DNA from: Candidatus Ruthturnera sp.
GTDB lineage: Bacteria; Pseudomonadota; Gammaproteobacteria; PS1; Pseudothioglobaceae
Direction of reading: 5' to 3'
Assembly (NCBI GenBank): GCA_018648985.1
Contig: JABGOT010000084.1
Span: forward strand, 1,470 to 34,479
Length of the DNA stretch: 33,010 bases
Of this stretch, positions 19,565 through 29,458 are shown in pieces (the stretch's first letter is position 1; every line of letters starts with the position of its first letter). The position numbers and the translations under genes are program-made. Below the pieces are notes generated by a model, which was not told where the DNA came from, made no database searches, and saw only the letters and a program-made list of their open reading frames with translations.

Positions 19565-20137
19565 ATGCAAATCTTTTCTAGACTTTATCAAAAAGCACTG
19601 GATTGGGCGCAGAGCAAATACGCCATTTATTGGCTTTCTATTGTTAGTTTTTTAGAGTCGTCAATCCTACCCTATCCACCGCCAGATGTGATTTTGGCGC
19701 CGATGTCACTCAAGCAACCAAACAAAGCTTATTATTACGCATTAGTTTGTACAATCACCTCAGTACTCGGTGGTTTAGCAGGTTATTTTTTAGGGGAAAT
19801 ATTACTTAATTTCCTACTTGGATACGGCTTAATCAAGGTAGAGATGATTGAGGTTGCAAAACAGTGGTTTGATCAATATGATATTTGGTTCGTTGGTTTG
19901 GCTGCATTCAGTCCACTACCTTACAAACTGGCCACGATTACGGCTGGAACCATGAATATGGCGCTGTTGCCATTTGTCTTGATTTCACTATTGGCACGTG
20001 GTGCTCGCTATTATTTAGTGGCTTTCTTGGTAAGAAAATTTGGCACTCAAGCCGACGTTTGGCTACAAAAGCATATCGATCGATTGGGTTATGTTTTGGT
20101 TGTTGTTGTGATTTTAGGAATTTGGTATGTTAATTAA
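19565..20137 (+). CDS. YqaA/DedA-family membrane protein
   Basis: 190-aa polytopic; SFLESSILPYPPPDVILAPM, FSPLPYKLATITAGTMNM. Confidence 0.85.
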   Translation: MQIFSRLYQKALDWAQSKYAIYWLSIVSFLESSILPYPPPDVILAPMSLKQPNKAYYYALVCTITSVLGGLAGYFLGEILLNFLLGYGLIKVEMIEVAKQWFDQYDIWFVGLAAFSPLPYKLATITAGTMNMALLPFVLISLLARGARYYLVAFLVRKFGTQADVWLQKHIDRLGYVLVVVVILGIWYVN

Positions 20138-20660
20138 ATTATTCACTCTTGCTTTTGTATCTATAACACTCAGCGGGTGTCTTTCATCCTCACCAAAGCC
20201 TGCCGTCATTATTGTTGAAAAATCAATCAACCAGCAAAATATTGATGAAACTCGCCTTGAAAGTAAGTCTGAAGTCATTGAAGAATCCAAGAAAACAACA
20301 AGCAAAAAAGAAGTGTCGACAAAAAGTTGGGATATTCCAGTGACTGGAAAAGTGGTAAAAACCTTCTCTAAAAAACACCAGGGTCTGACCTTTAACACTA
20401 AGCCTGGGCAAGCCGTTCGCGCTATTCGTGATGGTGTTGTTACCTATAGTGGTGACAACATAAAAGGCCATGGCAAGATGATTACCATCAAGCACCCACT
20501 GGGTTTTTATAGCTCATATACTCAAAATCAAAACCTTAACGTCGGCAATGGCGATGAAGTTAAAAAAGGGCAGATTATCGCCTTAACCGGTAATCATAAT
20601 TTTTACTTTGAAATGAAAAAATTTAAAGCGCCAATTAATCCACTCAAATACTTGAAATAA
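20127..20660 (+). CDS. lipoprotein with degenerate LytM/M23 domain (NlpD-like, no LysM)
   Basis: Lipobox LSGC; WDIPVTGKVVKTFSKKHQGLTFNTKPGQAVRAIRDGVVTYSGDNIKGHGKMITIKH...FYFEMKKFKAPINPLKYLK. Confidence 0.8.
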   Translation: MLIKLFTLAFVSITLSGCLSSSPKPAVIIVEKSINQQNIDETRLESKSEVIEESKKTTSKKEVSTKSWDIPVTGKVVKTFSKKHQGLTFNTKPGQAVRAIRDGVVTYSGDNIKGHGKMITIKHPLGFYSSYTQNQNLNVGNGDEVKKGQIIALTGNHNFYFEMKKFKAPINPLKYLK

Positions 20661-20677
20661 CAGCTAAAATACTGATT

Positions 20678-21703
20678 ATGAATGAATTTTTACAAAGTTT
20701 AACACCGATTCAAACTGTTGGAATCTTGCTTGGTATCGCCTTTATGGCACATATCATTTTAGCTGCCGTTCTTAAAAAAGTTATCTCTCACGTGAGTAAA
20801 ACCAAAATCCAATGGGATGACCATCTGATTAAAGCCATTTCTGCGCCACTCAAAGTGCTGATTTGGTTTGGTTGGATTTACTTCTCATTAGATGCTTTCA
20901 AAGGGCAAATTGAAGCACTTAATAAAGTGGTTGAATATATTGATATCGCCCCAATTTTTATTGTGACTTGGGGAATTGTTCGCATGGTTTCAGGCATGGA
21001 AAACTATATGCTTGAGCGAAAAACAAACGTTGATAACGACTCGGTAAGATTGTTCTCACGTTTAATTAAAATTCTAATTGTTATCGCCATTGCCTTAGGT
21101 ATTGCTCAGTACTTAGGTTTTTCAATTTCCAGCTTACTGACCTTTGGTGGTGTGGGTGGTATTGTGATGGGTTTTGCCGCTAAAGATATGTTGAGTAATA
21201 TTTTTGGTGGATTAATGATCCAAATGGATAAGCCTTTTTCAACCGGTGATTGGATTCGATCTAGCAAGTTTGAAGGCACGGTAGAAAAAATCGGCTGGCG
21301 TATGACCCGCATTCGAACCTTTGCTAAAAACCCAGTTTACATTCCTAATTCTATTTTTGCTTCAATCCCAATTGAAACACCTTCTCGTATGACTAATCGT
21401 CGCATTAAAGAAGTGATTGGCATTCGTTATGATGATATTGCACAAATACCCGCTATTGTTGATGAGGTAGAGGCTTTATTAAAAGCACATAAAGACATTG
21501 ATCAATCTGAATCTCTACGCGTGTATTTCAATTACTTTAACGCTTCGTCACTTGATTTTAATGTTTACGCCTTCACCAAGACTACCAGTAAAGACGAGTA
21601 CCAACGTGTGAAGCAGCAAATATTACTCGATGTGGCGGATATTATTGCCAAACATAAAGCTGAAATTGCCTACCCAACACAAACGCTACACATTCAAAAG
21701 TAA
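20678..21703 (+). CDS. MscS-family mechanosensitive ion channel
   Basis: [49 protein letters not shown]. Confidence 0.92.
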   Translation: MNEFLQSLTPIQTVGILLGIAFMAHIILAAVLKKVISHVSKTKIQWDDHLIKAISAPLKVLIWFGWIYFSLDAFKGQIEALNKVVEYIDIAPIFIVTWGIVRMVSGMENYMLERKTNVDNDSVRLFSRLIKILIVIAIALGIAQYLGFSISSLLTFGGVGGIVMGFAAKDMLSNIFGGLMIQMDKPFSTGDWIRSSKFEGTVEKIGWRMTRIRTFAKNPVYIPNSIFASIPIETPSRMTNRRIKEVIGIRYDDIAQIPAIVDEVEALLKAHKDIDQSESLRVYFNYFNASSLDFNVYAFTKTTSKDEYQRVKQQILLDVADIIAKHKAEIAYPTQTLHIQK

Positions 21704-23028
21704 TGCCATTATCTAAACTACACATTCGCACTTTCGGGTGTCAGATGAATGAGTACGACTCTAATAAAATGAGTGACGTACTTAAGCACTCACATGGCTT
21801 AGAATTGACCGATGATGCGCTTGAGGCAGATGTACTCTTGCTCAACACTTGTTCTATTCGTGAAAAAGCCCAAGAAAAACTGTTTCATCAGCTGGGTCGT
21901 TGGCGCAAACTGAAAGAAAAAAATCCTAATTTAGTGATTGGTGTTGGTGGCTGTGTTGCCTCACAAGAAGGTGAGTTGATTTTAAAACGCGCACCTTATG
22001 TAGATATGATCTTTGGTCCGCAAACATTGCACCGATTACCCAATATGCTCAGTGATGCATTGGGTGATAAAGAAGTGAGTATCGATATCTCTTTTCCAGA
22101 AATTGAGAAATTTGACCATTTGCCTGAGCCAGAAACTAACAGTGTCACTGCTTTTGTTTCTATTATGGAAGGTTGTTCAAAATACTGCACTTTTTGTGTA
22201 GTGCCTTATACACGTGGTGAAGAGGTTTCACGCCCGTTTAATGATGTGATTAACGAAGTGCAAATCTTGGCCAATCAAGGTGTTAGAGAGGTAAATCTAC
22301 TCGGGCAAAATGTTAACGCCTACCAAGGTTTAATGGATGATGGTCAGAGTGCCGATCTAGCCCTACTCATTAATATTGTTGCTCAAATTGAGGACATTGA
22401 TCGCATTCGTTACACGACTTCTCACCCGGTTGAATTTAGTGACAGTTTGATCCAGGCGTATGCCGAAGTACCTGAGTTAGTATCACACTTACACTTACCA
22501 ATTCAAAGTGGGTCTGACAAGATCTTGACATTAATGAAGCGCGGCCATACTGCACTTGAATACAAGTCAAAAATCAGACGATTGCGTGAGATTCGCCCCG
22601 ATATTTCAATTTCTAGTGACTTTATTATTGGATTTCCTGGCGAGACCGATCAAGACTTTGACAACACCATGAAACTCATTAATGACATTACTTTTGATAA
22701 ATCCTTTAGTTTTATCTATTCTGCACGCCCTGGTACACCAGCAGCAAGTTACCCAGATGATGTGGATATGCAAATTAAAAAAGACCGTTTGTCATTGGTA
22801 CAAAAGACCATCGATGAATCTACCGAGGTCATTTCAAAATCAATGATTGGTAGTGTGCAAAAAGTTTTGGTTGAAAATAAAGCCAGAAAAGATGACAACC
22901 TATTCGGTAAAACTGAAAACATGCGTAACACTCACTTTAAAGGTGATGAGTCTTTGATTGGGAAAATTGTCAACGTTAAAATAACCGATGCACGTGGCAA
23001 CTCTTTAATAGGGAAGCTGATTGACTAG
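21703..23028 (+). CDS. miaB: tRNA-2-methylthio-N6-dimethylallyladenosine synthase MiaB
   Basis: [37 protein letters not shown] radical-SAM CxxxCxxC motif. Confidence 0.97.
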   Translation: MPLSKLHIRTFGCQMNEYDSNKMSDVLKHSHGLELTDDALEADVLLLNTCSIREKAQEKLFHQLGRWRKLKEKNPNLVIGVGGCVASQEGELILKRAPYVDMIFGPQTLHRLPNMLSDALGDKEVSIDISFPEIEKFDHLPEPETNSVTAFVSIMEGCSKYCTFCVVPYTRGEEVSRPFNDVINEVQILANQGVREVNLLGQNVNAYQGLMDDGQSADLALLINIVAQIEDIDRIRYTTSHPVEFSDSLIQAYAEVPELVSHLHLPIQSGSDKILTLMKRGHTALEYKSKIRRLREIRPDISISSDFIIGFPGETDQDFDNTMKLINDITFDKSFSFIYSARPGTPAASYPDDVDMQIKKDRLSLVQKTIDESTEVISKSMIGSVQKVLVENKARKDDNLFGKTENMRNTHFKGDESLIGKIVNVKITDARGNSLIGKLID

Positions 23029-23265
23029 TTATAAACCGCCTCAAAAGGCTGAGTTTGAGGAATGCCAACAGGAAGAACGCTTAATGTTAAAAACTTTTCT
23101 TTACTAATTTCTATCCTGCAGGATGCTTTAGAAATTTGACAGTCTGTTGCCTTAATAAGACACTGTATTTTATCTTGTACAGAATTTTTATACTAATATC
23201 CGAAAACAATTAACGCTATCGAAACAATCATAGTCAGAATAAGTATTTTCTTATGCAAAGAGCTC

Positions 23266-23940
23266 TCAATAATTATCAATAATTAGCTTAATATCTTTTG
23301 CCATCTCTCTTGGTTTGTGAGGGGCTGGAAACCCTGCAAAAATTTGACCATCTGGTGATAACAAATAAAGCCAGGCAGTGTGATTGATTGAGTAGCTATT
23401 TACGCCGTCTGGCATTACTTGGCCATTAGGAATTAAAACCGTCTTCCCGTCAATTTCAATTGAACGCTCATAGTAAGTACCAAATGGCTTAATCAATCGA
23501 TCGATTTGACCTTGATCACCAGAAACACCCATAAAGTCTTTATCAAAATAGGTCATGTAAGTTTTAAGCACCTTAGGTGTGTCCCTTTTAGGGTCAAAAG
23601 TAATAGCAACAAATTCAGGTGTAGTCTGTAAGCTACTATCCTTTAATATCGTTTTTAGTGATACCATATCCATTAGAATGGTTGGGCATACATCGGGGCA
23701 ATGTGTGTAAATAAAGGTCACTAGCGTCCATTTGTCTTTTAAACGGGCGTTATTGTATGGGCTTTCATTGTGATCAATTAATGAAAAAATAGGTAATTTT
23801 CTATCTGTATTATGCAGAACGTGAGAAACCTTAAGTTCTTTCTTTAAGGATTGATAATTAGTATCAGTATTGATAGAAAACACCGAAACCCCTATTGAAA
23901 CAATAAAGGCAACAGTGATTAATAAAGTGGTTTTAGACAT
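23266..23940 (-). CDS. SCO1/SenC family copper-binding protein (cytochrome oxidase assembly)
   Basis: LVTFIYTHCPDVCPTILMDMVSLK (CxxxC), DPKRDTPKVLKTYM, conserved NHTAWLYLLSPDG. Confidence 0.92.
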   Translation of the reverse strand: MSKTTLLITVAFIVSIGVSVFSINTDTNYQSLKKELKVSHVLHNTDRKLPIFSLIDHNESPYNNARLKDKWTLVTFIYTHCPDVCPTILMDMVSLKTILKDSSLQTTPEFVAITFDPKRDTPKVLKTYMTYFDKDFMGVSGDQGQIDRLIKPFGTYYERSIEIDGKTVLIPNGQVMPDGVNSYSINHTAWLYLLSPDGQIFAGFPAPHKPREMAKDIKLIIDNY

Positions 23941-24437
23941 TAATGCGCATGATGATTGTGATCTATCATTATTTTACCCTTTCTCACAACAGCATGAACC
24001 ATCTGTGTCGTTCCATTATCAAACTTTAGGGTGATCATTACTACCTCACCCTCTTTAGGTACTGTATTTGGTCCAATCAACATAATATGCCAACTTCCAG
24101 GCTTTAAGCTCAAACCACCATTAGCATTAATTGGCATAAACTCTTGTTTGGTCATTTTCATTAGGCCATCTTGGTTAGTGGTTCTGTGTAACTCCACGCG
24201 CTGGTAGCCTTTTGCATACGCAGACAGTAATTTAACCGTGGCATTAGTATTGTTGCTAATTTGCATAAATAGACCTAACATCGGAGCATTAGGTGGTGCA
24301 GACCTAACCCACGGATCGTGTATCACCACACCTGTAGGTTGATGACTCATAGAGTGATTATGCTCCATTGCAGAAGCTGAGTTAAAGCTTGTTATTGCAA
24401 TAAGCGCTAAAATGGTTGTTTTTATTTTATTAAACAT
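23940..24437 (-). CDS. PCu(A)C-family periplasmic copper chaperone
   Basis: IHDPWVRSAPPNAPMLGLFMQISN...VELHRTTNQDGLMKM...MPINANGGLSLKPGSWHIMLIGP; His-rich C-terminus; start set at MFNKIKTT. Confidence 0.92.
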   Translation of the reverse strand: MFNKIKTTILALIAITSFNSASAMEHNHSMSHQPTGVVIHDPWVRSAPPNAPMLGLFMQISNNTNATVKLLSAYAKGYQRVELHRTTNQDGLMKMTKQEFMPINANGGLSLKPGSWHIMLIGPNTVPKEGEVVMITLKFDNGTTQMVHAVVRKGKIMIDHNHHAH

Positions 24438-24473
24438 GTGTTTTTCCTTTAAGTGAGGCCTTTGCATAAACTA

Positions 24474-24543
24474 GGGGTGATTAGAAAAAATCGTTATAAA
24501 TTATATATAAAACACTTGAATAAGTGGGGTGATTAGCAAAAAT
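24474..24543. repeat. pair of direct repeats GGGGTGATTAG(A/C)AAAAAT
   Basis: 24474-24491 and 24526-24543, 17/18 identical, 52 bp start-to-start, in the divergent PCuAC/phoH intergenic region. Confidence 0.9.
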
Positions 24544-24583
24544 TCAATTTTTACCCAATCAGAGCAGATGATAAAATAACACC

Positions 24584-25504
24584 ATGAAGATAACACTGGA
24601 TGTTCAAAACCTAGAACAATTAGCCAATATTTGTGGCTCACTAGATAAGCATTTAGAAGTTATTGCTAAAAGTCTTGATGTTGTCATTAATAATAAAGGG
24701 GCTGACTTTAGTATTACTGGTAATAGTGCAGCGCTAGCTGCAAAAGTATTAGAAGATTTACTGGCGTTGTCAAGCAAGCAAACTATTGGCCTTCATGATT
24801 TAGAGATGTGTATTAAGGCGCGAACGCACAATGACTTGCCAAGTCAAACTGTTAATATTAAAACACGACGAAAAATAATTCACGTACGTAGTGCCAATCA
24901 ACAGCACTACGTTAAAGCTATTACTAACAAAGACTGTACTTTCGGCATTGGGCCTGCAGGTACTGGTAAAACCTATCTTGCAGTTGCACGTGCCGTAGAA
25001 GCTTTAGAGCGCTCTGATGTACGCCGCATTGTATTGGTAAGGCCTGCAGTTGAAGCGGGTGAAAAATTAGGTTTTTTACCGGGTGATTTAACTGAGAAAG
25101 TTAACCCTTACTTACGCCCTATTTACGATGCGTTGTACGAGATGCTTGGCTTTGACAAGGTAACCAAACTACTGGATAAAAATGTAATTGAAGTGGCGCC
25201 ACTAGCTTTTATGCGTGGTCGAACATTGAATGAATCTTTTATCATTTTAGATGAGGCGCAAAATACCACCATCGAACAAATGAAAATGTTTTTAACACGT
25301 ATGGGATTCGGCTCAAAAATGGTGATTACCGGTGACATCACCCAGATTGACTTAGCGCGACCAAGTCAATCTGGATTGCTCCATACTATGAAAGTACTAA
25401 CAGACGAGGATCAAATCTCATTTTGTCATTTTGAGTCAAAAGATGTAGTTCGACACAAATTAGTACAGTGCATTGTTTTGGCTTATGAGCAATTTGAATC
25501 CTAA
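24584..25504 (+). CDS. PhoH-like protein (YbeZ)
   Basis: FGIGPAGTGKTYLAVARAVEAL, RIVLVRPAVEAGEKLGFLPGDL, FIILDEAQNTT. Confidence 0.95.
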   Translation: MKITLDVQNLEQLANICGSLDKHLEVIAKSLDVVINNKGADFSITGNSAALAAKVLEDLLALSSKQTIGLHDLEMCIKARTHNDLPSQTVNIKTRRKIIHVRSANQQHYVKAITNKDCTFGIGPAGTGKTYLAVARAVEALERSDVRRIVLVRPAVEAGEKLGFLPGDLTEKVNPYLRPIYDALYEMLGFDKVTKLLDKNVIEVAPLAFMRGRTLNESFIILDEAQNTTIEQMKMFLTRMGFGSKMVITGDITQIDLARPSQSGLLHTMKVLTDEDQISFCHFESKDVVRHKLVQCIVLAYEQFES

Positions 25505-26588
25505 TAAAGATACAAAAATTATTGTTGGCCTTTCGGGTGGTGTCGACTCCTCTGTTGCCACCCTATTGCTTTTAGAACAAGGTTATGAAGTCGAAGCCTT
25601 GTTTATGAAAAACTGGGAAGAAGACGATACTGACGGTGTTTGCACTGCAGAGAAAGATTTATCTGATGCACAAAAAGTAGCTGATAAGCTGGGTGTCAAA
25701 CTTCACACTATTAATTTTTCAGCTGACTATTGGGATGATGTGTTTGATCATTTCCTAAAAGAGCATAAAAAAGGTCGAACGCCTAACCCTGATGTTTTGT
25801 GCAATCAAAAAATTAAATTTAAGGTTTTTTTAGAACACGCTCTATCCTTAGGCGCAGACAAAATTGCCACAGGTCATTATGCAAGAATCCATGAAGACGG
25901 TGGCGTTTACCAATTACAAACTGGGCTTGATAATAACAAAGATCAAAGTTATTTTTTACACTTGCTTAACCAATACCAACTCTCGAAAAGTTTATTTCCA
26001 CTCGGTGAAATCAATAAAGATGAGGTAAGACGAATCGCCACTCAAAATGGTTTTGTCACGGCAGATAAAAAAGACTCCACCGGTATTTGTTTTATTGGTG
26101 AGCGTAATTTTTCAGAATTCTTACAAACCTACTTGCCTAAGCAGCAAGGTGATATTGTTGATCAAGATGGTCAGTTTATTAAGCATCATGAAGGCTTAGC
26201 GTTTTATACCATAGGCCAACGCAAAGGCTTGGAAATTGGCGGTGGATTTAGCACTTCAGGAGAGCCTTGGTTTGTGGCTGATAAACGCATTGAGAGCAAT
26301 GAATTAGTAGTTGTACAAGGCGATCACACGCTGTTGTATCATAACAATTTAAACGCATCAAATCCGCACTGGATTGAAAATCCCCCAATATTACCATTGG
26401 CATGCACGGCCAAAATACGGTACCGTCAACAGTCACAATCTTGTCTTGTTAGTTCGGCTGAAAATGGGCAGTTAAAAGTAACGTTTGACCAGCCACAACG
26501 CGCCATTACCCCAGGGCAATCGATTGTTTTTTATGATGATGATATTTGCCTAGGTGGCGGGATTATTGAAAGCAGAGGCAATGAGTAA
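25485..26588 (+). CDS. mnmA: tRNA-specific 2-thiouridylase MnmA
   Basis: IIVGLSGGVDSSVATLLLLEQGYEVEALFMKNWEEDD, DSTGICFIGERNFSEFL; start MSNLNPNKD at 25485. Confidence 0.97.
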   Translation: MSNLNPNKDTKIIVGLSGGVDSSVATLLLLEQGYEVEALFMKNWEEDDTDGVCTAEKDLSDAQKVADKLGVKLHTINFSADYWDDVFDHFLKEHKKGRTPNPDVLCNQKIKFKVFLEHALSLGADKIATGHYARIHEDGGVYQLQTGLDNNKDQSYFLHLLNQYQLSKSLFPLGEINKDEVRRIATQNGFVTADKKDSTGICFIGERNFSEFLQTYLPKQQGDIVDQDGQFIKHHEGLAFYTIGQRKGLEIGGGFSTSGEPWFVADKRIESNELVVVQGDHTLLYHNNLNASNPHWIENPPILPLACTAKIRYRQQSQSCLVSSAENGQLKVTFDQPQRAITPGQSIVFYDDDICLGGGIIESRGNE

Positions 26589-26590
26589 AG

Positions 26591-27196
26591 ATGAGTAAAT
26601 TAAAACAACAAACACTGGCACTTGCCTCTCTACTACAAACCACAACTTTGGTTGAGCAGCTTGCCTCTACTGGCACTTGTGATTCTAAAAGCAATGAGGT
26701 TAGCTTGAAAAGTATTATAAGTAACAGCACCAAAGTTGATGAAGTATTTTCATCACCCAAAGAGCTTTCTATCGGCCTGGGTGCATTAACCAAAGCTTTT
26801 GGAAAAAAGAGTAAATCGATGCAGAATGTGATTTTTTATTCTTTAGCACTGATTAATCTTGAAAAAAAACTAATGAAAGATCCAGCATTATTATCGCAAA
26901 TATCTGGTGAGATTGATCTAATCAAAAAACAAGATTTTTTTGAAATTGGACATTCAAATTCATTAGCACGCTTAGCTGAGCTTTATAAAACAACTTTAGG
27001 CGAGCTCAATCCAAGAATCATGGTCAGTGGCGAGCAAGTTTATTTGTCTAATCAGCACACAGCTAATCACATTAGAGCGCTACTGCTAGCAGGCATTCGA
27101 GCAGTTTCTTTGTGGAAGTCACAAGGGGGTCGAACTTGGCAATTGTTATTGAATAAGAAAAAGACACTTAAATTAGTAAACACTATGGACTTTTAA
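26591..27196 (+). CDS. hflD: high-frequency lysogenization protein HflD homolog
   Basis: 201 aa; QTLALASLLQTTTLVEQLA..., YSLALINLEKKL, RIMVSGEQVYLSN...HIRALLLAGIRAVSLWKSQGG. Confidence 0.9.
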   Translation: MSKLKQQTLALASLLQTTTLVEQLASTGTCDSKSNEVSLKSIISNSTKVDEVFSSPKELSIGLGALTKAFGKKSKSMQNVIFYSLALINLEKKLMKDPALLSQISGEIDLIKKQDFFEIGHSNSLARLAELYKTTLGELNPRIMVSGEQVYLSNQHTANHIRALLLAGIRAVSLWKSQGGRTWQLLLNKKKTLKLVNTMDF

Positions 27197-27248
27197 CGCT
27201 TAAGACTTTATAATTACGCGTTTTACTAATTTCAACTTTTTAAATACG

Positions 27249-27509
27249 ATGGCTAATTCAGCAGGTTCTAAAAAACGCGCAAGACAAGCAGTTAAACGCA
27301 ACAAACACAATTCACAAATTCGCGCTAAAGTTCGCACTTTCGTCAAGAAAGTAGCTTACGCATTAGACGCTGGCAATAAAGAAGAGGCTCAAGGTGGTTT
27401 TGCTGCAATGCAAAAGATGATTGATCAATCAGTAAGCAAAGGCTTAATGAATAAGAATCAAGCAGCTAGAAAAAAATCTCGCCTTAACGCACAGATTAAA
27501 GCACTATAA
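27249..27509 (+). CDS. rpsT: 30S ribosomal protein S20
   Basis: MANSAGSKKRARQAVKRNKHNSQIRAKVRTFVKKV. Confidence 0.98.
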   Translation: MANSAGSKKRARQAVKRNKHNSQIRAKVRTFVKKVAYALDAGNKEEAQGGFAAMQKMIDQSVSKGLMNKNQAARKKSRLNAQIKAL

Positions 27510-27535
27510 ACTAAAACGTTTACATTGCTATAATG

Positions 27536-27559
27536 AAGCCCTCTTTTGAGGGCTTTTTT
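27536..27559 (+). terminator. Rho-independent terminator downstream of rpsT
   Basis: AAGCCCTC-tttt-GAGGGCTTTTTT, 8-bp perfect stem with T tract. Confidence 0.92.
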
Positions 27560-27567
27560 ACGCTTGT

Positions 27568-28056
27568 ATGAAACAAATTAACGACGAAGACAAACAGCTA
27601 TTTAGATCAACAGTTGACGCTAATGCACCAACAGATAAAGATGGCGCTCGTAAAAATAATGCCTTAAAAAAACCAGCATTTACTGCATACAGTTATATCG
27701 TTGATGCCAATCTTGAAGGCTCTGAGGTTGTTGGTTATTCACAAAGCGGGGTTTCAATCAAAGTTATAAAAAAAATGAAACAAGGCAATCTTGATGTTAT
27801 ACCTGTTTTAGATTTACACGGTCAAACTGTTGTTGAAGCTTGTGAGTCATTATCAGCTTTTATGCATCATCATCAGTTTGAGCCTTTTATTCAAATCATT
27901 CACGGCAAAGGTTATCACTCTGAAAACGGTATGAGTATTTTAAAAACCCAAGTGGTGAGTTTTTTGAGTCAGCACCCGCAAGTGTTGGCCTTTAACTCTT
28001 GCCCTGATAAAGACGGCGGCACGGGTGCGGTGTTTGCACTATTAAAGCAGAATTAA
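27568..28056 (+). CDS. Smr-domain (putative DNA endonuclease SmrA-like) protein
   Basis: VLDLHGQTVVEACESL...FIQIIHGKGYHSENGMSILKTQV...GTGAVFALLK. Confidence 0.9.
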   Translation: MKQINDEDKQLFRSTVDANAPTDKDGARKNNALKKPAFTAYSYIVDANLEGSEVVGYSQSGVSIKVIKKMKQGNLDVIPVLDLHGQTVVEACESLSAFMHHHQFEPFIQIIHGKGYHSENGMSILKTQVVSFLSQHPQVLAFNSCPDKDGGTGAVFALLKQN

Positions 28057-28057
28057 T

Positions 28058-29458
28058 ATGTTTAACATTGATGAAATCTACACAGTCTCTGATTTTTTGT
28101 CACTGTGTAATAAAACCATTGAAAACAATATTCCCACTTGCTGGTTACAAGGTGAGATTTCTAATTTATCTCGCCCAGCCTCTGGGCATTGGTATTTTTC
28201 ACTTAAGGATAATCGCGGGCAGATTCGCTGCGCCCTATTTCGTCTCAACCAACGTAATATTAAATTCAACCCTGAAAATGGACTAGAAATACTAGTGCGT
28301 GCTGCACCCACTGTGTACGAAGCACGTGGTGATTTTCAGCTGATTATTCAGCATATAGAACCCGTTGGTGTTGGCAACTTGCAACTGGCCTTTGAACAGT
28401 TAAAAAACAAACTAAAAGACGAGGGTTTATTTGACGCTATCCATAAAAAACCACTCCCAGTTAAGGTTGACACTATTGGTGTTATTTCTTCATCAAATGG
28501 CGCGGTAATTCGCGATATTATTAAAGTACTCAACAAGCGCTATCCCTTTGCTGAAATTTTATTATTTGATTCCGTTGTGCAGGGTGAAGGCTCAGCAGAA
28601 AAACTCACTCAAGCTATTGAAGCTGCTGATCAGTCAAATCGATGCGATGTGTTAATTGTAGCGAGAGGTGGTGGCTCTTTAGAGGATTTATGGGCTTTTA
28701 ACGAAGAAGTGCTAGCTAGAGCAATATTCGACGCTAAAACGCCAATTATCAGCGCTATTGGTCATGAGACTGATACCACTATCGCTGACTTTGTTGCCGA
28801 TGTGCGTGCACCAACACCTAGTGCTGCTGCCATGCTAGTAACGCCAGACCGATTAGAGTTGTTATCTAAAGTGGTTAAGCTTTATAGCAACCTATCACAA
28901 TTAAGCCAACAAACACTCAATCAGCATCAATCAATACTCAATCAACTAAGTACAAGATTGCCTAGCCCAGATAGACAATTAAATTTACTCTCACAAAAGC
29001 TTGATGGTTTAAATGCGCATCTTAATTATCAAGTTAAAACTAAGCTGCGTTTAAACCAATCAAAATTATCAACTTTATTTGAGCAATTAAAGCAACACTC
29101 ACCCAGCGCTAAAATTAGCCACAATCAACAGCTAAATTATTTGGCCAAAACGCAACTACAGCAAAGTATTAAACGACTTGTTGTCCAGCAAAAAAATACA
29201 TTAAATGGCTTACATGAAAGATTAGAAAAATCCATCAACACAACACTAGATTGGCAAAAAAATAAACTCGCTCAACATATATTGGGGCTTGATCATCTAT
29301 CGCCACTCAACACTCTATCGCGAGGTTATAGTATTTCGACCACTCAAGATAATCAAGTACTACACTCAACTGCTGACGTTAAAATAGGCGAAGCAATGAC
29401 CACACGATTGAGTGATGGTAAAGTTTATTCCCAGGTTAAAAAAATTGAAAAAATTTAG
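28058..29458 (+). CDS. xseA: exodeoxyribonuclease VII large subunit
   Basis: CWLQGEISNLSRPASGHWYFSLKD, VISSSNGAVIRDIIKVLNKRYP, ARGGGSLEDLWAFNEE, SAIGHETDTTIADFVADVRAPTPSAAA. Confidence 0.97.
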   Translation: MFNIDEIYTVSDFLSLCNKTIENNIPTCWLQGEISNLSRPASGHWYFSLKDNRGQIRCALFRLNQRNIKFNPENGLEILVRAAPTVYEARGDFQLIIQHIEPVGVGNLQLAFEQLKNKLKDEGLFDAIHKKPLPVKVDTIGVISSSNGAVIRDIIKVLNKRYPFAEILLFDSVVQGEGSAEKLTQAIEAADQSNRCDVLIVARGGGSLEDLWAFNEEVLARAIFDAKTPIISAIGHETDTTIADFVADVRAPTPSAAAMLVTPDRLELLSKVVKLYSNLSQLSQQTLNQHQSILNQLSTRLPSPDRQLNLLSQKLDGLNAHLNYQVKTKLRLNQSKLSTLFEQLKQHSPSAKISHNQQLNYLAKTQLQQSIKRLVVQQKNTLNGLHERLEKSINTTLDWQKNKLAQHILGLDHLSPLNTLSRGYSISTTQDNQVLHSTADVKIGEAMTTRLSDGKVYSQVKKIEKI

